Shown here in pieces: positions 1 to 10,088 of a stretch of 64,000 bases of DNA. The stretch is from Warburgia ugandensis. Taxonomy: Eukaryota; Streptophyta; Magnoliopsida; Canellales; Canellaceae. The DNA is taken from NCBI GenBank assembly GCA_035236585.1, contig CP141132.1, forward strand, positions 38,939,880-39,003,879, written 5' to 3'. Below the pieces are notes generated by a model. It ran no database searches, was not told the DNA's origin, and saw only the letters and a list, made by a program, of their open reading frames with translations. A program made the position numbers and the translations under genes. Every line of letters begins with the position of its first letter. Position 1 is the stretch's first letter.

Positions 1-320
1 CCAAAGCAATCGAAATTATTTTATTTAGAATTTGTTTTGTAAAACCCAAGTCACCACTTCATACATAACATAAGTAGAATTTTGTACAAGATAAAATTCC
101 ATTGAAGGAATATACTTTTATTAAACTTCAGGATCCATCTAGTGGTTCACAGTACACAGCCCATTGTATCTTTACAATACTTGTCCAAATACACAATCCA
201 AATTACAAAGTTCAAAATTCAATACATGCTCTCAATACAATGTTTCAAGGGATATACCCTAATTACTTATTCTTCAATAGTTCTTTAAGTCTTGAGCTCC
301 TAAGTCTCCTTCTCTGTATC

Positions 321-358
321 TGAGATATTGTAAACATTTGAACATTTACAATATCTCA
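321..358 (-). other. Conserved LTR hairpin (D1)
   Basis: Perfect inverted repeat of 14 bp (TGAGATATTGTAAA at 321-334 and its complement at 345-358) around a 10-nt loop. It is flanked on the right by the AGCATAGCTTG-type sequence seen beside this hairpin in the other LTR families. See the finding on covariation. Confidence 0.8.
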
Positions 359-3106
359 ACAAGCTATGCTTGCTAGGGGTTAAGAATGTAAGTTATTGAC
401 AGTATAATCTCAATATTCAATTATCTCATAATTCATTCTATCATAAACACATTCATAGATAACTATTATTTATATGGACATCTCATTTCCTTGTCATTTG
501 TGTTCACCTTTATACATACATATTGTATAAGGACAAATTCGTTAAAATTGTAAAAATAATCAATAATCATTTCTATACAAAGCTGATCAACTCCTTTCAT
601 TATAAAAGATTTGTATCTCAGCCAGTTACTATTTTGGGAATTTCCCTTATTGGGAAAAATATTGGTAATATATAATTACCTGGCATTTCATCATGCCATC
701 CCTTAAGGCATTTCATTATACCAATTTCATATGCATCATAATGTAAAATAATCAAGGACTACTATGCTTGTAGTCTGATCTCTACAGCGTGCCCGGATAA
801 CTGTTCTATAATCCACTTATACCATTCTCAGTGGAAATTACAATATCCATGTCCATATGGGAGGACTATGGCTATCACAGTGGTGGCCTTCCCATAATTG
901 TCCCACACGACTTTTAGCCTTTCTTAGGCTTGGTATTCAATATCATCAAGTTTTAGAGAGTGGGTGGCCAAACCCTCTTAACTCTCCTAGCATAGCATCC
1001 CCAGGCCTGTGCCTGCTTAAAACAAAATCACAAGCCTCCAAGCTTGTATGCAAAATAATACTTATACATATCAGACTATCTGTCTGTTTATCTAGGGCTA
1101 GAATATTTTCTACTTTCCTATTCATTTAGGGTTGTTCTCAATTCTCAACTTAACCATTTTATACTTATTTTCCAAATCATTTGGTTGGATCATATTTCAA
1201 TTTGAGGTATTTACCTTAATATATTGGTATTATACATGTCAATACTTCAAAACATACGATCATGTATTAGACATGTATCTTCATGTAAATGCATTCTTAA
1301 TAATCCACCTACCTCAATAAGGTATTCTTACTCTTTGAAATCTGTCATAGTCTCGATCCACATATATCTGTCAAATCATATGTATAATGTCACTTTTTTA
1401 ATCAAGGGTATATACTACATGGTCTTTTGATCATCCTTATGTAGGATAATCTGAATCTTTCTTCCTTGAATAACATATATCCAAGGGTTTAATATCATCT
1501 ATACAAATAATATCTATATCATACATAAACAATCTAATCTACATTGGTGTTTCTTTTTTCTTATTGTTTTTTATCATCCTTATCTTACTTACTATTTTTA
1601 TTAGGGTTAGATAATTTGCTATCTTTTTATGTTCTTATTATTATTCAACTAGTTAGTGTCTTACTTGGTTGAAGATAATTTATTTCTTGCTAGTACTATA
1701 TATCTCCTCCTTATTTTAGGATGACTAATGCTTACCAGTTAAAGTCTGCTCAGAAAGTGGTTAATACAGCCCTCATGTAAGGAGGCGTTTAGACCTCTCT
1801 TACGTCAATGGGAGGTGAGGGAAAAGCACTTGGCTCTTGTATACCCCCTATAACCACAATGTTTAGAGTCCACTGGAGTGGTACTAGCTCAACCTTTGAC
1901 AAGGTTCCTATGAGCTCTTTACCTTAAGTCCCTTCTCTAATTGATTTTAACTAATTTCCATGGATATGCACAATGTCATTGATGGATGTTCATTATTTCC
2001 TACTTTGGACCAAGGAAATGATAAATCATTCCTTATATTGTCCTACTAACTATAGCCCTTATTAAGTCAAAATCATTCATTCATTTTAGTTGTCCATGAA
2101 TCTCTATATTTCATTAGTTTACATTTTTGGTGATTTATGCTCATTATATCTTAACAACTACTTAACAATTGAATATAATGTGACAATAATTAAATTGTAA
2201 ACATTAAAGCATAAATCGACTATAAGTCTAACAACCATATACTAACATTCTTCCTATGAATGTAACTTAAGCTAGTGAAATAAAACTAACATGATCCAAA
2301 GTTATGAAAGACATAAAATTATACTTCTATCATAATGGAATCATGCTTAAATCTCTAATTTACGCTAACATGGCCCTAAGATAATCAAATCTACTAACAA
2401 ACTAATCATTTAGGGCATATCATATTAAAATATAAAGATTACACTATCATGCTTTCTAACTTATAACATAAATCACATTTCCACTTCTATATCCAATAAA
2501 AGACAATTAAACTAATTATATTGAGATTATTATAAACCTTTAAATATGATCCAACCATTAGATCTTAGGTATTTTCCTTTAGATCAAGGGTTTTAATTAC
2601 CTTTAGGGCTTTTAATCCATTAAGATCCAAAAATTATATCCACTTGATTTTGTTACATTTAATCCATGATCTAACTAGATTCCATTGTAATATCATCCAT
2701 TTAATCCATCCCAAGGATCTGATCATACTTGATCTCATTGATCAAGTGGGTCCCTTCGTATTTTTAGGGCTTTTCTACCATAAAGGGTAGATCCCTTAAT
2801 TTATTTTAGATCTGTCCAAATTAACCATGGATATGACTTTATTGTAGTATTATATTATCATTAAAATAAATTACCAAGATCTGATCACCTCAGATCTTGA
2901 AGATTTTAGAAATTGGAAACTTATCTCTAAAATACATAATGTTTCATGAATAATTTTATACATATTATGATTTCATAAGAAACTAGACCTTACAAGCTTT
3001 CCATAGCTTCTTTCCGATCTCAATTTGGAGTTCATATGACTCCATAATCTGAATTTGAAGTTCATAGTCGTTCCTAGGGTCCAGATTTGATCTGGGCCCA
3101 GCGGAA

Positions 3107-3365
3107 TGGACAGCCCTGATTAGCTGGGCGGAATGGGTCGGGCGGACGAAATTGTCGCCACGTGCTCATTATCGGGACACAAGCAGGACGTGCTCCCTCG
3201 TGATATCGTTCCACGCGCGGTCGTCCATTGAGACGATGTCGCACGTGCATTACGTGCGAGGAGACGCTGCGACGCTGCGCATTCCCATGCGGCATTTCGC
3301 GCAGTGTCTCGAGAGCCGCTGGAAACAGATCTTCTTTAAGAAGATTGGGCAATCCATTTAGGACC
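3107..3365 (-). promoter_or_regulatory. CpG-rich island inside the D1 LTR
   Basis: An abrupt GC-rich block in otherwise AT-rich LTR, with more than 25 CpG dinucleotides by count. It holds two CACGTG (G-box) hexamers at 3159-3164 and 3242-3247, and a perfect 8-bp inverted repeat (TCGCACGT at 3239-3246, ACGTGCGA at 3252-3259). LTRs D2 and D3 lack the block: their sequence passes from the GGGCTCAGCAGAA side directly to the TCAATTGAGGG side. A 107-codon open frame on the minus strand covers it, which is expected in CpG-rich DNA and is not taken as a gene. A regulatory role is an inference. Confidence 0.55.
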
Positions 3366-3977
3366 GTCCAATCAATTCCTCTTAATTGAGGGCCCAAACC
3401 TTATTAAAATTTTCTTAAAACTTTTACCCTAGGGGTTTTGGACCCTTTTGGATCGATTGAAAAGCTCAGATTTTCAATTCGAGCTCTTAATCACTGTGAA
3501 TTTAAGGCTCTGGTATTTACTTTTATTTTACAATTTTTCATTCAAATAAAATTACAAAAAAATAAAAATTACACAAAACAATAATAAACATGTATATGAA
3601 GTAGTTCCGCCTACCTGATTAGAGAAAAAACTTATATTTGGTGCCCAATTTGAGAGAATTACCGGTTGATGATAATATAACCCGATTGTCCCCATTTTTG
3701 TGATTTTCTGTTGTTGGAACCGTTGGATCTTGAAATTGAGTTAGGGTTTTGTATATACAGTAGTATAGGATGTTATGGATGGTGGGATTTATGAGATTCT
3801 ACCTGGAATGGAGTGCCTAATTGATTTTAGGTCTCTTGTTCCAATTAGAAAGAGGAGAGAGAAATAAGGAAAAGAGAGATTGGGGAAGGATGAAAGAGAA
3901 ATTGGGGCTGAAACTCCAGAGAAGATTTGGGAATTTTGTGGGAAAGATTGTGAAAATTTTTGGAAATTTTTGGGACA

Positions 3978-4163
3978 TATTTATAACCAAATTTGAATTT
4001 TTTATTATTTCTTTTGATAATATCTTTTATTACTTTAGAATTTTTAATTACAAGTTCATTCTCCATTCCCATCCCATTCTCTACTACAATCTCCACTATC
4101 AGCTGATAATGCAATGAGCAATTATTGTTGCTTCTAGAACGTTGGCCCCCTTTGTGGGCCCAC
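3978..4163 (-). promoter_or_regulatory. Putative D1 LTR core promoter (GTGGGCCCAC palindrome plus TATA box)
   Basis: On the minus strand a perfect palindrome GTGGGCCCAC (4154-4163) is followed about 170 bp downstream by TATAAATA (3978-3985), then a pyrimidine-rich leader and the donor-like CAG/GTAGGC at 3609-3617. The same order and spacing recur in the A, A2, D2 and D4 LTRs. The palindrome resembles the class I TCP-factor site GTGGGNCCCAC. Promoter function is inferred from position and conservation. Confidence 0.55.
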
Positions 4164-4562
4164 TTTCATGTACAAAGACCTTTTTGCCCTTTTAACTCCA
4201 AAATTGGAGAAAAATAGGCAATATTTGTCCAAACTCAGAATTGAGCGTACTTAGTGGCCTTGGAATTGTATTTTTGAGTACTTCATGAATATTGAGGTCT
4301 TATTTCTTGGCTATGGATAAAATTACCATTTTACCCTCAAATGGAGAATATTATGGAATTTTCATTTTAAATTAGAATTGAACATACTTAATGTCATTTC
4401 GATCAGTTTTCCAAGTACATGCATAATTTATATGTTTTAATTCTTGATATAATCTCTACAAAAAGAGAATTTTTAATAACCTAATATTCTAGCCCAGAAT
4501 TGCTAAAAATTCAAACTTTATTAATTTTTCTTAATAATTTATAAAAATTTGGGGTCATTACA

Positions 4563-4735
4563 TGGGTGGTGGATACGACACCCATGAAGGTGAAGCAGTT
4601 GAGAGATAGGATGATGGAGAGATGGGAGGCGGAGGGCATTCCAATCAATCTATGCTGGTATGATACCACACAGCTAATTGGATGGAAACTGAGTGGAGGA
4701 AGGATAGGGGCTGGGCGGTAATGGTGAAGTAGATT
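4563..4735 (+). other. Short unexplained segment between two LTR pieces
   Basis: This ~170-bp piece matches neither LTR D1 on its left nor the A LTR fragment on its right, which resumes near TTTACTCCTAC at 4744. It carries one open reading frame of about 52 codons (from 4563 to a stop near 4720) with a protein-like composition (includes MKVKQLRDRMMERWE and SGGRIGAGR). I do not recognise it. It could be filler DNA, a captured exon fragment or a piece of another element. Confidence 0.4.
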
Positions 4736-5104
4736 AGGGCTTATAAATTTTTAGTTTACTCCTACAAACTCGGAACTAAGTGTTCATAGTGGCGTTGGAC
4801 TCGTATTTTTTAGTACATTCCAAATTTAATGTCTTAGACCTTGGCTAGGGTAAAATTACCTTTTTACCCTTTTGCTCTTAAATGGAGAAAATAAAGGTTT
4901 TCACTCCGAATTCAGAATGCATCGTGCTTACAGTCATTCTGAAGTGTTCGTGAGATATGTTTTCACTTATGCATGTCTTTATGCCTTATTTGTACTTCTA
5001 TACGAAGTACATTTTTACTAAACCTAATATTCCAGCTTGATTTTTCCTTGAAAACTTCAATTTCACTATTATATTTTTATTACAAAAAAATTAGGGGTGT
5101 TACA
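4736..5104 (-). mobile_element. Truncated 3' LTR of element A
   Basis: About 360 bp aligning with the outer end of the complete A LTR (14430-14783) and ending in the same ...GTGTTACA. By eye there are roughly two dozen differences over ~360 aligned bases, about 7 percent, so the element is not very recent. On the minus strand this is the first part of the 3' LTR; the remaining ~4.8 kb is absent, replaced on the left by an unrelated piece and LTR D1. Confidence 0.8.
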
Positions 5105-5121
5105 ATCTACACCCCTTACAA
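5105..5121 (-). other. Polypurine tract of element A
   Basis: On the minus strand the sequence GTAAGGGGTGTAGAT lies directly before the LTR start TGTAACACCCC. A G-rich purine tract abutting the 3' LTR is the plus-strand priming site of LTR retrotransposons. Confidence 0.7.
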
Positions 5122-5151
5122 AAATGTCGTCCTCAAAATTTCAAATCTACA

Positions 5152-5529
5152 CTACTCAAACAAACTAGGATACAAGTTTTTCATTTCTTCTTCTAATTCC
5201 CAAGTAGCCTCCTTGATCGTTTGATGTTGCCATAATACTTTGACTAAGGGAATAACTTTGGTCCTTAACTGTTGCCCTTTCCTATCCAAGATCTGAATTG
5301 CCCTCTCTTTAAAGGTTAAGTCTGTGTCTAACTCCTCTGGTATGTTTTGAAGCACATGCATCTCATCTAGATTGTATTTCCGTAGCATGGAAATGTGGAA
5401 TACATTGTGTACTTCTGAGAGTTGAGGAGATAGGGCTAAATTGTAAGCCACCAACCCAACCCTTTCTAGTATTTCAAAAAGGCCAACATACCTTGGATTG
5501 AGTTTTCCTTTACTTCCGAACCTTCTCAC
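5152..5529 (-). pseudogene. Element A integrase C-terminus with chromodomain-like tail
   Basis: An open frame of 125 codons. Its first ~50 residues (GKLNPRYVGLFEILERVG, then LRKYNLDEMHVL) match the conserved C-terminal region of Ty3/gypsy integrases. Its end (QILDRKGQQLRTKVIPLVK, VLWQHQTIKEATWELEEEM, ending YPSLFE) matches the chromodomain-like segment of Tekay/Del elements, which in functional relatives is thought to steer insertion to heterochromatin. It lies just upstream of the polypurine tract, as expected for the end of pol. It is cut off from the integrase core by stops and frame changes, so it is a pseudogene fragment. The open frame begins at an internal Met, not a real start. Confidence 0.82.
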
Positions 5530-6246
5530 CCCTTAATGGGTGAGACCTTCAGAAACACATGGTCACCTATTTCGAATTCCAAGGTTCGGTGCCTTTTATC
5601 TGCATAGCTTTTCTGATGACTATGAGCAGCCAACAATCTTTTCTTTCTTAGTCTTACCTTGTCTGTACATTGTTCCACAAATTCTAACTTCATCAACTTT
5701 CGTTCCCCTACGTCATCCCAACATGTTGGCGATCAACATGGTCGTCCATACAAAGCTTCATAAGGTGCCATTCAGATACTTGCATGGAAGCTGTTATTAT
5801 AAGAAAACTCTATCAATGGAAGATGCTCATCCCAACTACCCTTCCAATCTAGTGCACAGGCCCTTAGCATGTCTTCTAAGGTTTGAATGGTCCTTTCTGA
5901 CTGACCATCAGTTTGGGGATGAAAGGCTGTACTAAATTTTAGTGATGTCCCCAATGCTTGTTGCACGCTCTTCCAGCTTCTTGATGTAAACCTTTCATCT
6001 TGATCCGAGATGATGGAGAGTGGGACCCCATGAAGGCTAACTATTTCTTTTACATACAACTATGCTAAACTATCAACAAATTAGTTTTGTTTGATTGGAA
6101 GGAAGTGTGCTGACTTGGTTAGCCTATCAACTATTACCCATATCATGTCATGGCCTGCTTGAGTCTTTGGTAAACCCACAACAAAGTTCATGGTGATATG
6201 TTCCCATTTCCACTCTGGCAAGTCTAAGCTTTGTAGTACCTTCCCA
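5530..6246 (-). pseudogene. Element A integrase catalytic core, broken
   Basis: Integrase joins the cDNA to host DNA using a DDE triad. Reading leftwards from 6246, the core starts after WKWEHITMNFVVGLPKT, where the first catalytic Asp (normally MDFVVGLP) has become Asn. The second Asp lies in [12 protein letters not shown] and the Glu in [15 protein letters not shown], both inside the open piece 5772-6059. In-frame stops separate the pieces. Upstream, the zinc-binding HHCC region is cut short: after MYQDLKRNF there is a stop, WEG, then a jump to the LQSLDLPEWKW region, so the two Cys are deleted. The identification as integrase is secure; activity is excluded. Confidence 0.85.
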
Positions 6247-7066
6247 TCAAAAATTTCTTTTTAAATCTTGATACATTTTTGTTCCTCCAGGATGTATGGA
6301 AAATTTTGATTGATGGGCCTCTTGTAGTAGTGTTTTTCTCAAGCTTGAGGGAACCACTAGTCTTCCTTGAAACCGAATACCCCATGCTGCGTCTCTACTA
6401 ACCCCTACCATTTTACACATTGCTTGAATTGCTACATCCCCCTCTTGGGCCTTTAAGATTTCTTCAACAAAAGTTGACTTGATGGTGACATTAGCCAACA
6501 CTGCCCTTGTGTGTCTGCTTAGTGCATTAGCCACTACATTAGCCTTCCCACGATGGTATTGAATTGTAAAATCATAATCCTTAAGGTATTCCATCCACCT
6601 TCTTTGTCTCATATTCAAATCAGCCTGAGTGAAAATATACTTAAGGCTCTTGTGATCAGTGAATACATTGAACTTTTCCCCATACAAGTAATGTCGCCAA
6701 ATTCTTAAGGCAAACACTACTGCTGCCAGTTCTAGGTCGTGTACTGGGTAGTTCATTTCATGCTTCTTTAATTGTTGTGAAGCATAAGCAATGACCTTCC
6801 CATTTTGCATGAATACACTTCCTAACCCCTTACCTAAAGCATCCATACTATATTTCATAACCTCCACTCCCAGATGGCAAGGACAATACTAATGCTACAG
6901 TTAATCTCTTCTTTAACTCTTGGAAATTCTTTTCACATTCATTAATCCAAGTAAACTGTACTCCTTTTCTAGTCAAAGAAGTCAAAGGAAGAGCTAGACA
7001 GGAAACCCTTGGATAAATCTACAATAATATCAACCCTAGAAAACTTCTTATTTCAGTTATTGTTTT
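6247..7066 (-). pseudogene. Element A RNase H and start of integrase
   Basis: The open part (6247-6867, 206 codons) begins near the first catalytic motif, here [13 protein letters not shown] where relatives have CDASGKGLG. It continues with [19 protein letters not shown] (catalytic Glu) and [20 protein letters not shown] (catalytic Asp), then [10 protein letters not shown], where the usual VADALSR Asp is replaced by Asn. After this come the integrase N-terminal residues [20 protein letters not shown] with the first His of the HHCC finger. The stretch 6868-7066 carries the RT-RNaseH connection with stops. RNase H removes the RNA template during reverse transcription; with the fourth acidic residue lost and frames broken this copy is inactive. 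Confidence 0.85.
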
Positions 7067-7936
7067 TTACTGCTCCCAATTCATTACAGCTTCCACCTTG
7101 GCAAGGTCCACTTCTACTGCATTCTGAGATATTACATGCCCCAGAAAATTGACTTTTTCTAACCAAAACTCACACTTAGAAAATTTACCAAATAGTTTGT
7201 GCCTTCTAAGTGTGGTTAACACAATCCTTAAATGTTCTTGATGTTCCAATATACTAGTAGAATAAATAAGTATATCGTCAATGAATACAATACCAAATTT
7301 ATCCAAAATTTCCTTGAAAACTCTATTCATCAAGTCCATGAATACTGTTAGAGCATTGGTTAACCCGAAAGCCATCACCAAAAATTCATAATGTCCATAC
7401 CGGGTTCTGAATGCAGTCTTGCGTATGTCTTCACCTGTAATACGCAACTGATGATATCCAAATCGAAGGTCAATTTTTTAAAAGACCTTAGCAGATTGGA
7501 GTTGATCAAAGAGATCATCAACGCGAGGTAGAGGGTATCTATTTTTTATTGTCACATTATTCAGCATACGATAATCGATACACAGCCTCATTGACCCATC
7601 CTTCTTCCTCACAAATATCACAGGTGCTCCCCATGGTGAGCTACTTGGTCTGATAAACCCTCTGTCTAACAATTCCTGGAGTTGGTTTTTCAATTCTCTT
7701 AACTCAGCTGGGGCCATTCTATATGGTGCTTTAGAAATTGGAGTTGTACTAGGAATCAAAACAATGGTAAACTCAATTTCCCTATGAGGTGGTAAACCTA
7801 GCAATTCTTCATGAAACACATCTTGGAATTGCCTGACTATGTCAATTTCCTCTATTTTATGCTGCTCCACATTCAAAGCAACTATAGTTGCTAAAAATGC
7901 TTGACACCCTTTTGACACATATTTGCTAGCCTTCAC
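7067..7936 (-). pseudogene. Element A reverse transcriptase, split
   Basis: Two open pieces in pol order. The first (7936-7478) has the protease-RT linker, the [11 protein letters not shown] region, then [34 protein letters not shown] and [20 protein letters not shown] (RT fingers). The second (7447-7067) carries [18 protein letters not shown] and the catalytic palm motif FIDDILIYS (about 7264-7290), which is intact, then NFLGHVIS. The two are separated by a stop near SAKVF. This is a Ty3/gypsy RT very similar to that of element B at 62373-63162. The catalytic Asp pair is preserved but the reading frame is not. Confidence 0.9.
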
Positions 7937-8393
7937 AGCTAATACTATAGGTTTGATTGAACCATTTGGTTTTCCCTATAATACTAGTTTTTCCTCTCCA
8001 AGTGTGTTACAAGTAAGTTTCTTTTTTCTGCAGTCCATAATTACCTCGTATATTCTACCATGTTTAGTAAAATAAGGTTTATACTCATTGTTCTCCCTTG
8101 TACTTCCACATGTACATCTGAAAGATATTCCTGTAATCTAATTGCTTTCCCCACTGGTGTCATTACATCTAGATAGAATCCCAAATTCTCCACTATCAAT
8201 TGTATATTAGATGCAAATATATAGGATATAAAAGAATGGGTTGAACCTGAATAAAATAGTACTTTGGCATGGTGATGAGATACTAACAATGTACCTTCAA
8301 TAACTACATTGGATGTTCCCGCCTCTCCATCAGTAATAGCGAACACCCTTCCTTGATGACGTGGTACATTTTCAGGCTTTGCACCTTGGATTG
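7937..8393 (-). pseudogene. Element A aspartic protease, catalytic Asp lost
   Basis: The open part (8346-8041) reads VFAITDGEAGTSNVVIEGTL, then HAKVLFYSGSTHSFIS. In functional relatives the active-site motif is LFDSGSTHSF; here the catalytic Asp codon reads Tyr (Asp to Tyr, one base change). A downstream stretch corresponding to the GMDWL region lies below 8041 after a stop. The protease would release gag and pol products; this copy cannot work. It follows the gag zinc knuckle directly, as in a fused gag-pol. Confidence 0.82.
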
Positions 8394-9465
8394 CTAAGGG
8401 TTTGTTGCATTGATTAGAGAAATGGCCGATCTCACCACATTTATAACATTTGATAGGGGGTCATGGCTGTTGTGGTGCCCCACGAGGGCATGCCCCTGGA
8501 TGATATGTTCTACAAATAGGGCATTGTTTCCTTTTTGCTTGGTTCCCTTGCTTATTAAAAGTCCGAACATTGTTTGAGGGTCTCTTGCCTTTCTTGAATG
8601 ATTTTTGATGAGAGGTGCTCCCTCCTCCAAATTTGGTGAATTGGCTTCTTTTGTAGTCTTCTTCAAATTTGGATGACATTTCAACACATTCAGCCATGGT
8701 AGTAGGTTTAGTCCCCAGCACTTTCGTCCTTAGTCCGGGATGTAACCCTTCCATAAAATGATTTATCGTGTTTCCTTCGGTGTTATATATATGGTTGGCG
8801 AATCTCTTTAGCTGGATGAACTTATTTTCATAGTCCACCACGGAAAGGCTTCCTTGACGTAACTCTAAGAACTCCTTCTGCTTTCGGGATTTGATATGTG
8901 CAGGGAAGTATTTCTCATTCAAAACTTCTTTGAATCTTTCCCATGAGATTTCTTCATAATTTGAGAAGGCATTTCTTTGTGCAGATCTCCACTAGTAATC
9001 TGCTTCTTGCTTTAAGATGTAGGCCATCTTGACCTTTAAATTATCTGGAACTCTTAATAAGCTAAAGGTCTTTTCCACCTTATGAATCCAGTCTTCAACC
9101 TTCTCAGGTTCTCCCTTGCCATTATAACCGCTCACCATTTTCTGGAACCTTTCCACCATTTTATCTATCTTCTCAGGTGTCAATTGTGAATGTTCCATTG
9201 CCACATTTGGTATTGGTGAAGAGTACTCCTATACTGGGGTTGAAGTTTCTTGCCTAGGAATAGGAACACTGAGCCCCACCTCAGGTTGAACCTGAGCTTG
9301 AGAACATGGTGCTTCCCTTGGAGTAGACTGAGGTTGCATAAGTTGAGGAAGGATGTTCCTCAATATCCTCATCATAACTTCCTCCAATTTATCACCTGAT
9401 GATCCTTCCATAACGTTCTCAGACTCCCTTTGAGTTGTCCGCCTTGCTCCTCTTTTAGGTGGCAT
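8394..9465 (-). pseudogene. Element A gag with zinc knuckle, interrupted by stops
   Basis: Gag forms the virus-like particle and binds RNA. It starts at the ATG at 9465 (MPPKRGARRTTQRE), 111 bp downstream of the primer site. Open pieces run 9465-9229, 9204-8992 and 8922-8461, containing TPEKIDKMVERFQKMVSGYN, EKVEDWIHKVEKTFSLLRVP and LRQGSLSVVDYENKFIQLKR of the retrotransposon gag domain. A CCHC knuckle (CYKCGEIGHFSNQC, about 8405-8450) is complete but lies behind a TGA stop at a site where element B has CGA. Another stop replaces a Trp in the conserved FWWRS region at about 8991. The start codon is credible; the product would end after 78 residues. Confidence 0.87.
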
Positions 9466-9575
9466 CTACTCAAAACCCAACATTCTATGTAAGTTTACTA
9501 CTTAACTTCTCCCTAATATATCCTAATTTGGATCATTACTTTGGACATTTTGGGGCTATAAGTGACTGGATGGAT

Positions 9576-9588
9576 GGCTCTGATACCA
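9576..9588 (-). other. Primer-binding site of element A (tRNA-iMet)
   Basis: On the minus strand TGGTATCAGAGCC lies 2 bases inside the LTR end (...GGTCATCACA). It is complementary to the 3' end of plant initiator tRNA-Met and primes minus-strand DNA synthesis. Confidence 0.93.
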
Positions 9589-10054
9589 ACTGTGATGACC
9601 TAGGTTTTTAAATCTAATACATTTGTTCAAAGAAAGGGCCCTTAAATGTGTAAAAAAAATTTCGCAAACAATGCAGCAGAAATTCTTTTCATTTAAATTC
9701 ATTTTGAACAAAACCCAAGTCTGACTAGAAGATACATAATACACATAGCCATTTCGTATAAAATAAAATTTTATTGAATACCAGGATTCATCCAGTGGTT
9801 CACTCCTACACAGCCCTGTGTTAGGTTACAACCCATTGTCCAAAATTACATAATCCAAACTTCAAACCTCACCTTACATTAAAAACACTCAATACAATAC
9901 ACTCTCAAATAAGGAAAAATTACATATCTTCGAATACATACTCTAATTTTCTTATTTTCTTCAAATCTTCTACTGTCTTGTTCCTAGATCTTCAAGCTTT
10001 AATCCTTTCAGTCCTTTATGGCCTTGAGCTTCTTTCCCTCCTTCTCTGTGCCTA

Positions 10055-10088
10055 AGGTATTGTAAACATGGAAACATGTACAATACCT
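10055..10088 (-). other. Conserved LTR hairpin (A)
   Basis: AGGTATTGTA (10055-10064) pairs with TACAATACCT (10079-10088) and CATG (10067-10070) with CATG (10075-10078), leaving a 4-nt loop and a 2-nt bulge. It is flanked by the conserved AACAAGCTATGCTTGG. Relative to family D the stem has paired base changes. Confidence 0.8.

Larger units (their letters stand above)
1..4562 (-). mobile_element. Family D LTR, copy D1 (solo LTR or 5' LTR of an element lying to the left)
   Basis: This stretch matches the LTRs at 40406-44753 and 48305-51826 along nearly its whole length, in the same orientation. By comparison its first ~85 bp lie outside the window. Its sense strand is minus: the LTR begins TGTAATGACCCC at 4562 and reads leftwards. 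No polypurine tract follows at 4563, so this is not a 3' LTR; it is either a solo LTR or the 5' LTR of a minus-strand element to the left. It contains a TATA/palindrome promoter module (3978-4163), a donor-like site at 3609-3614, a CpG-rich island (3107-3365) missing from the other two copies, the conserved CCTAGCATAGCATCC block (986-1000) and a hairpin at 321-358. The open frames in it are short and have no domain I recognise. Confidence 0.85.

Noticed and set aside
3074-3397. 107-codon minus-strand frame in LTR D1
   Set aside because: It coincides with the CpG-rich island, where stop codons are rare by composition, and is absent from D2 and D3. No domain seen.
9576-9588. tRNA-like sequence GGCTCTGATACCA
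   Set aside because: Only the 3' terminal complement of tRNA-iMet is present and it sits beside an LTR, so it is a primer-binding site, not a tRNA gene.
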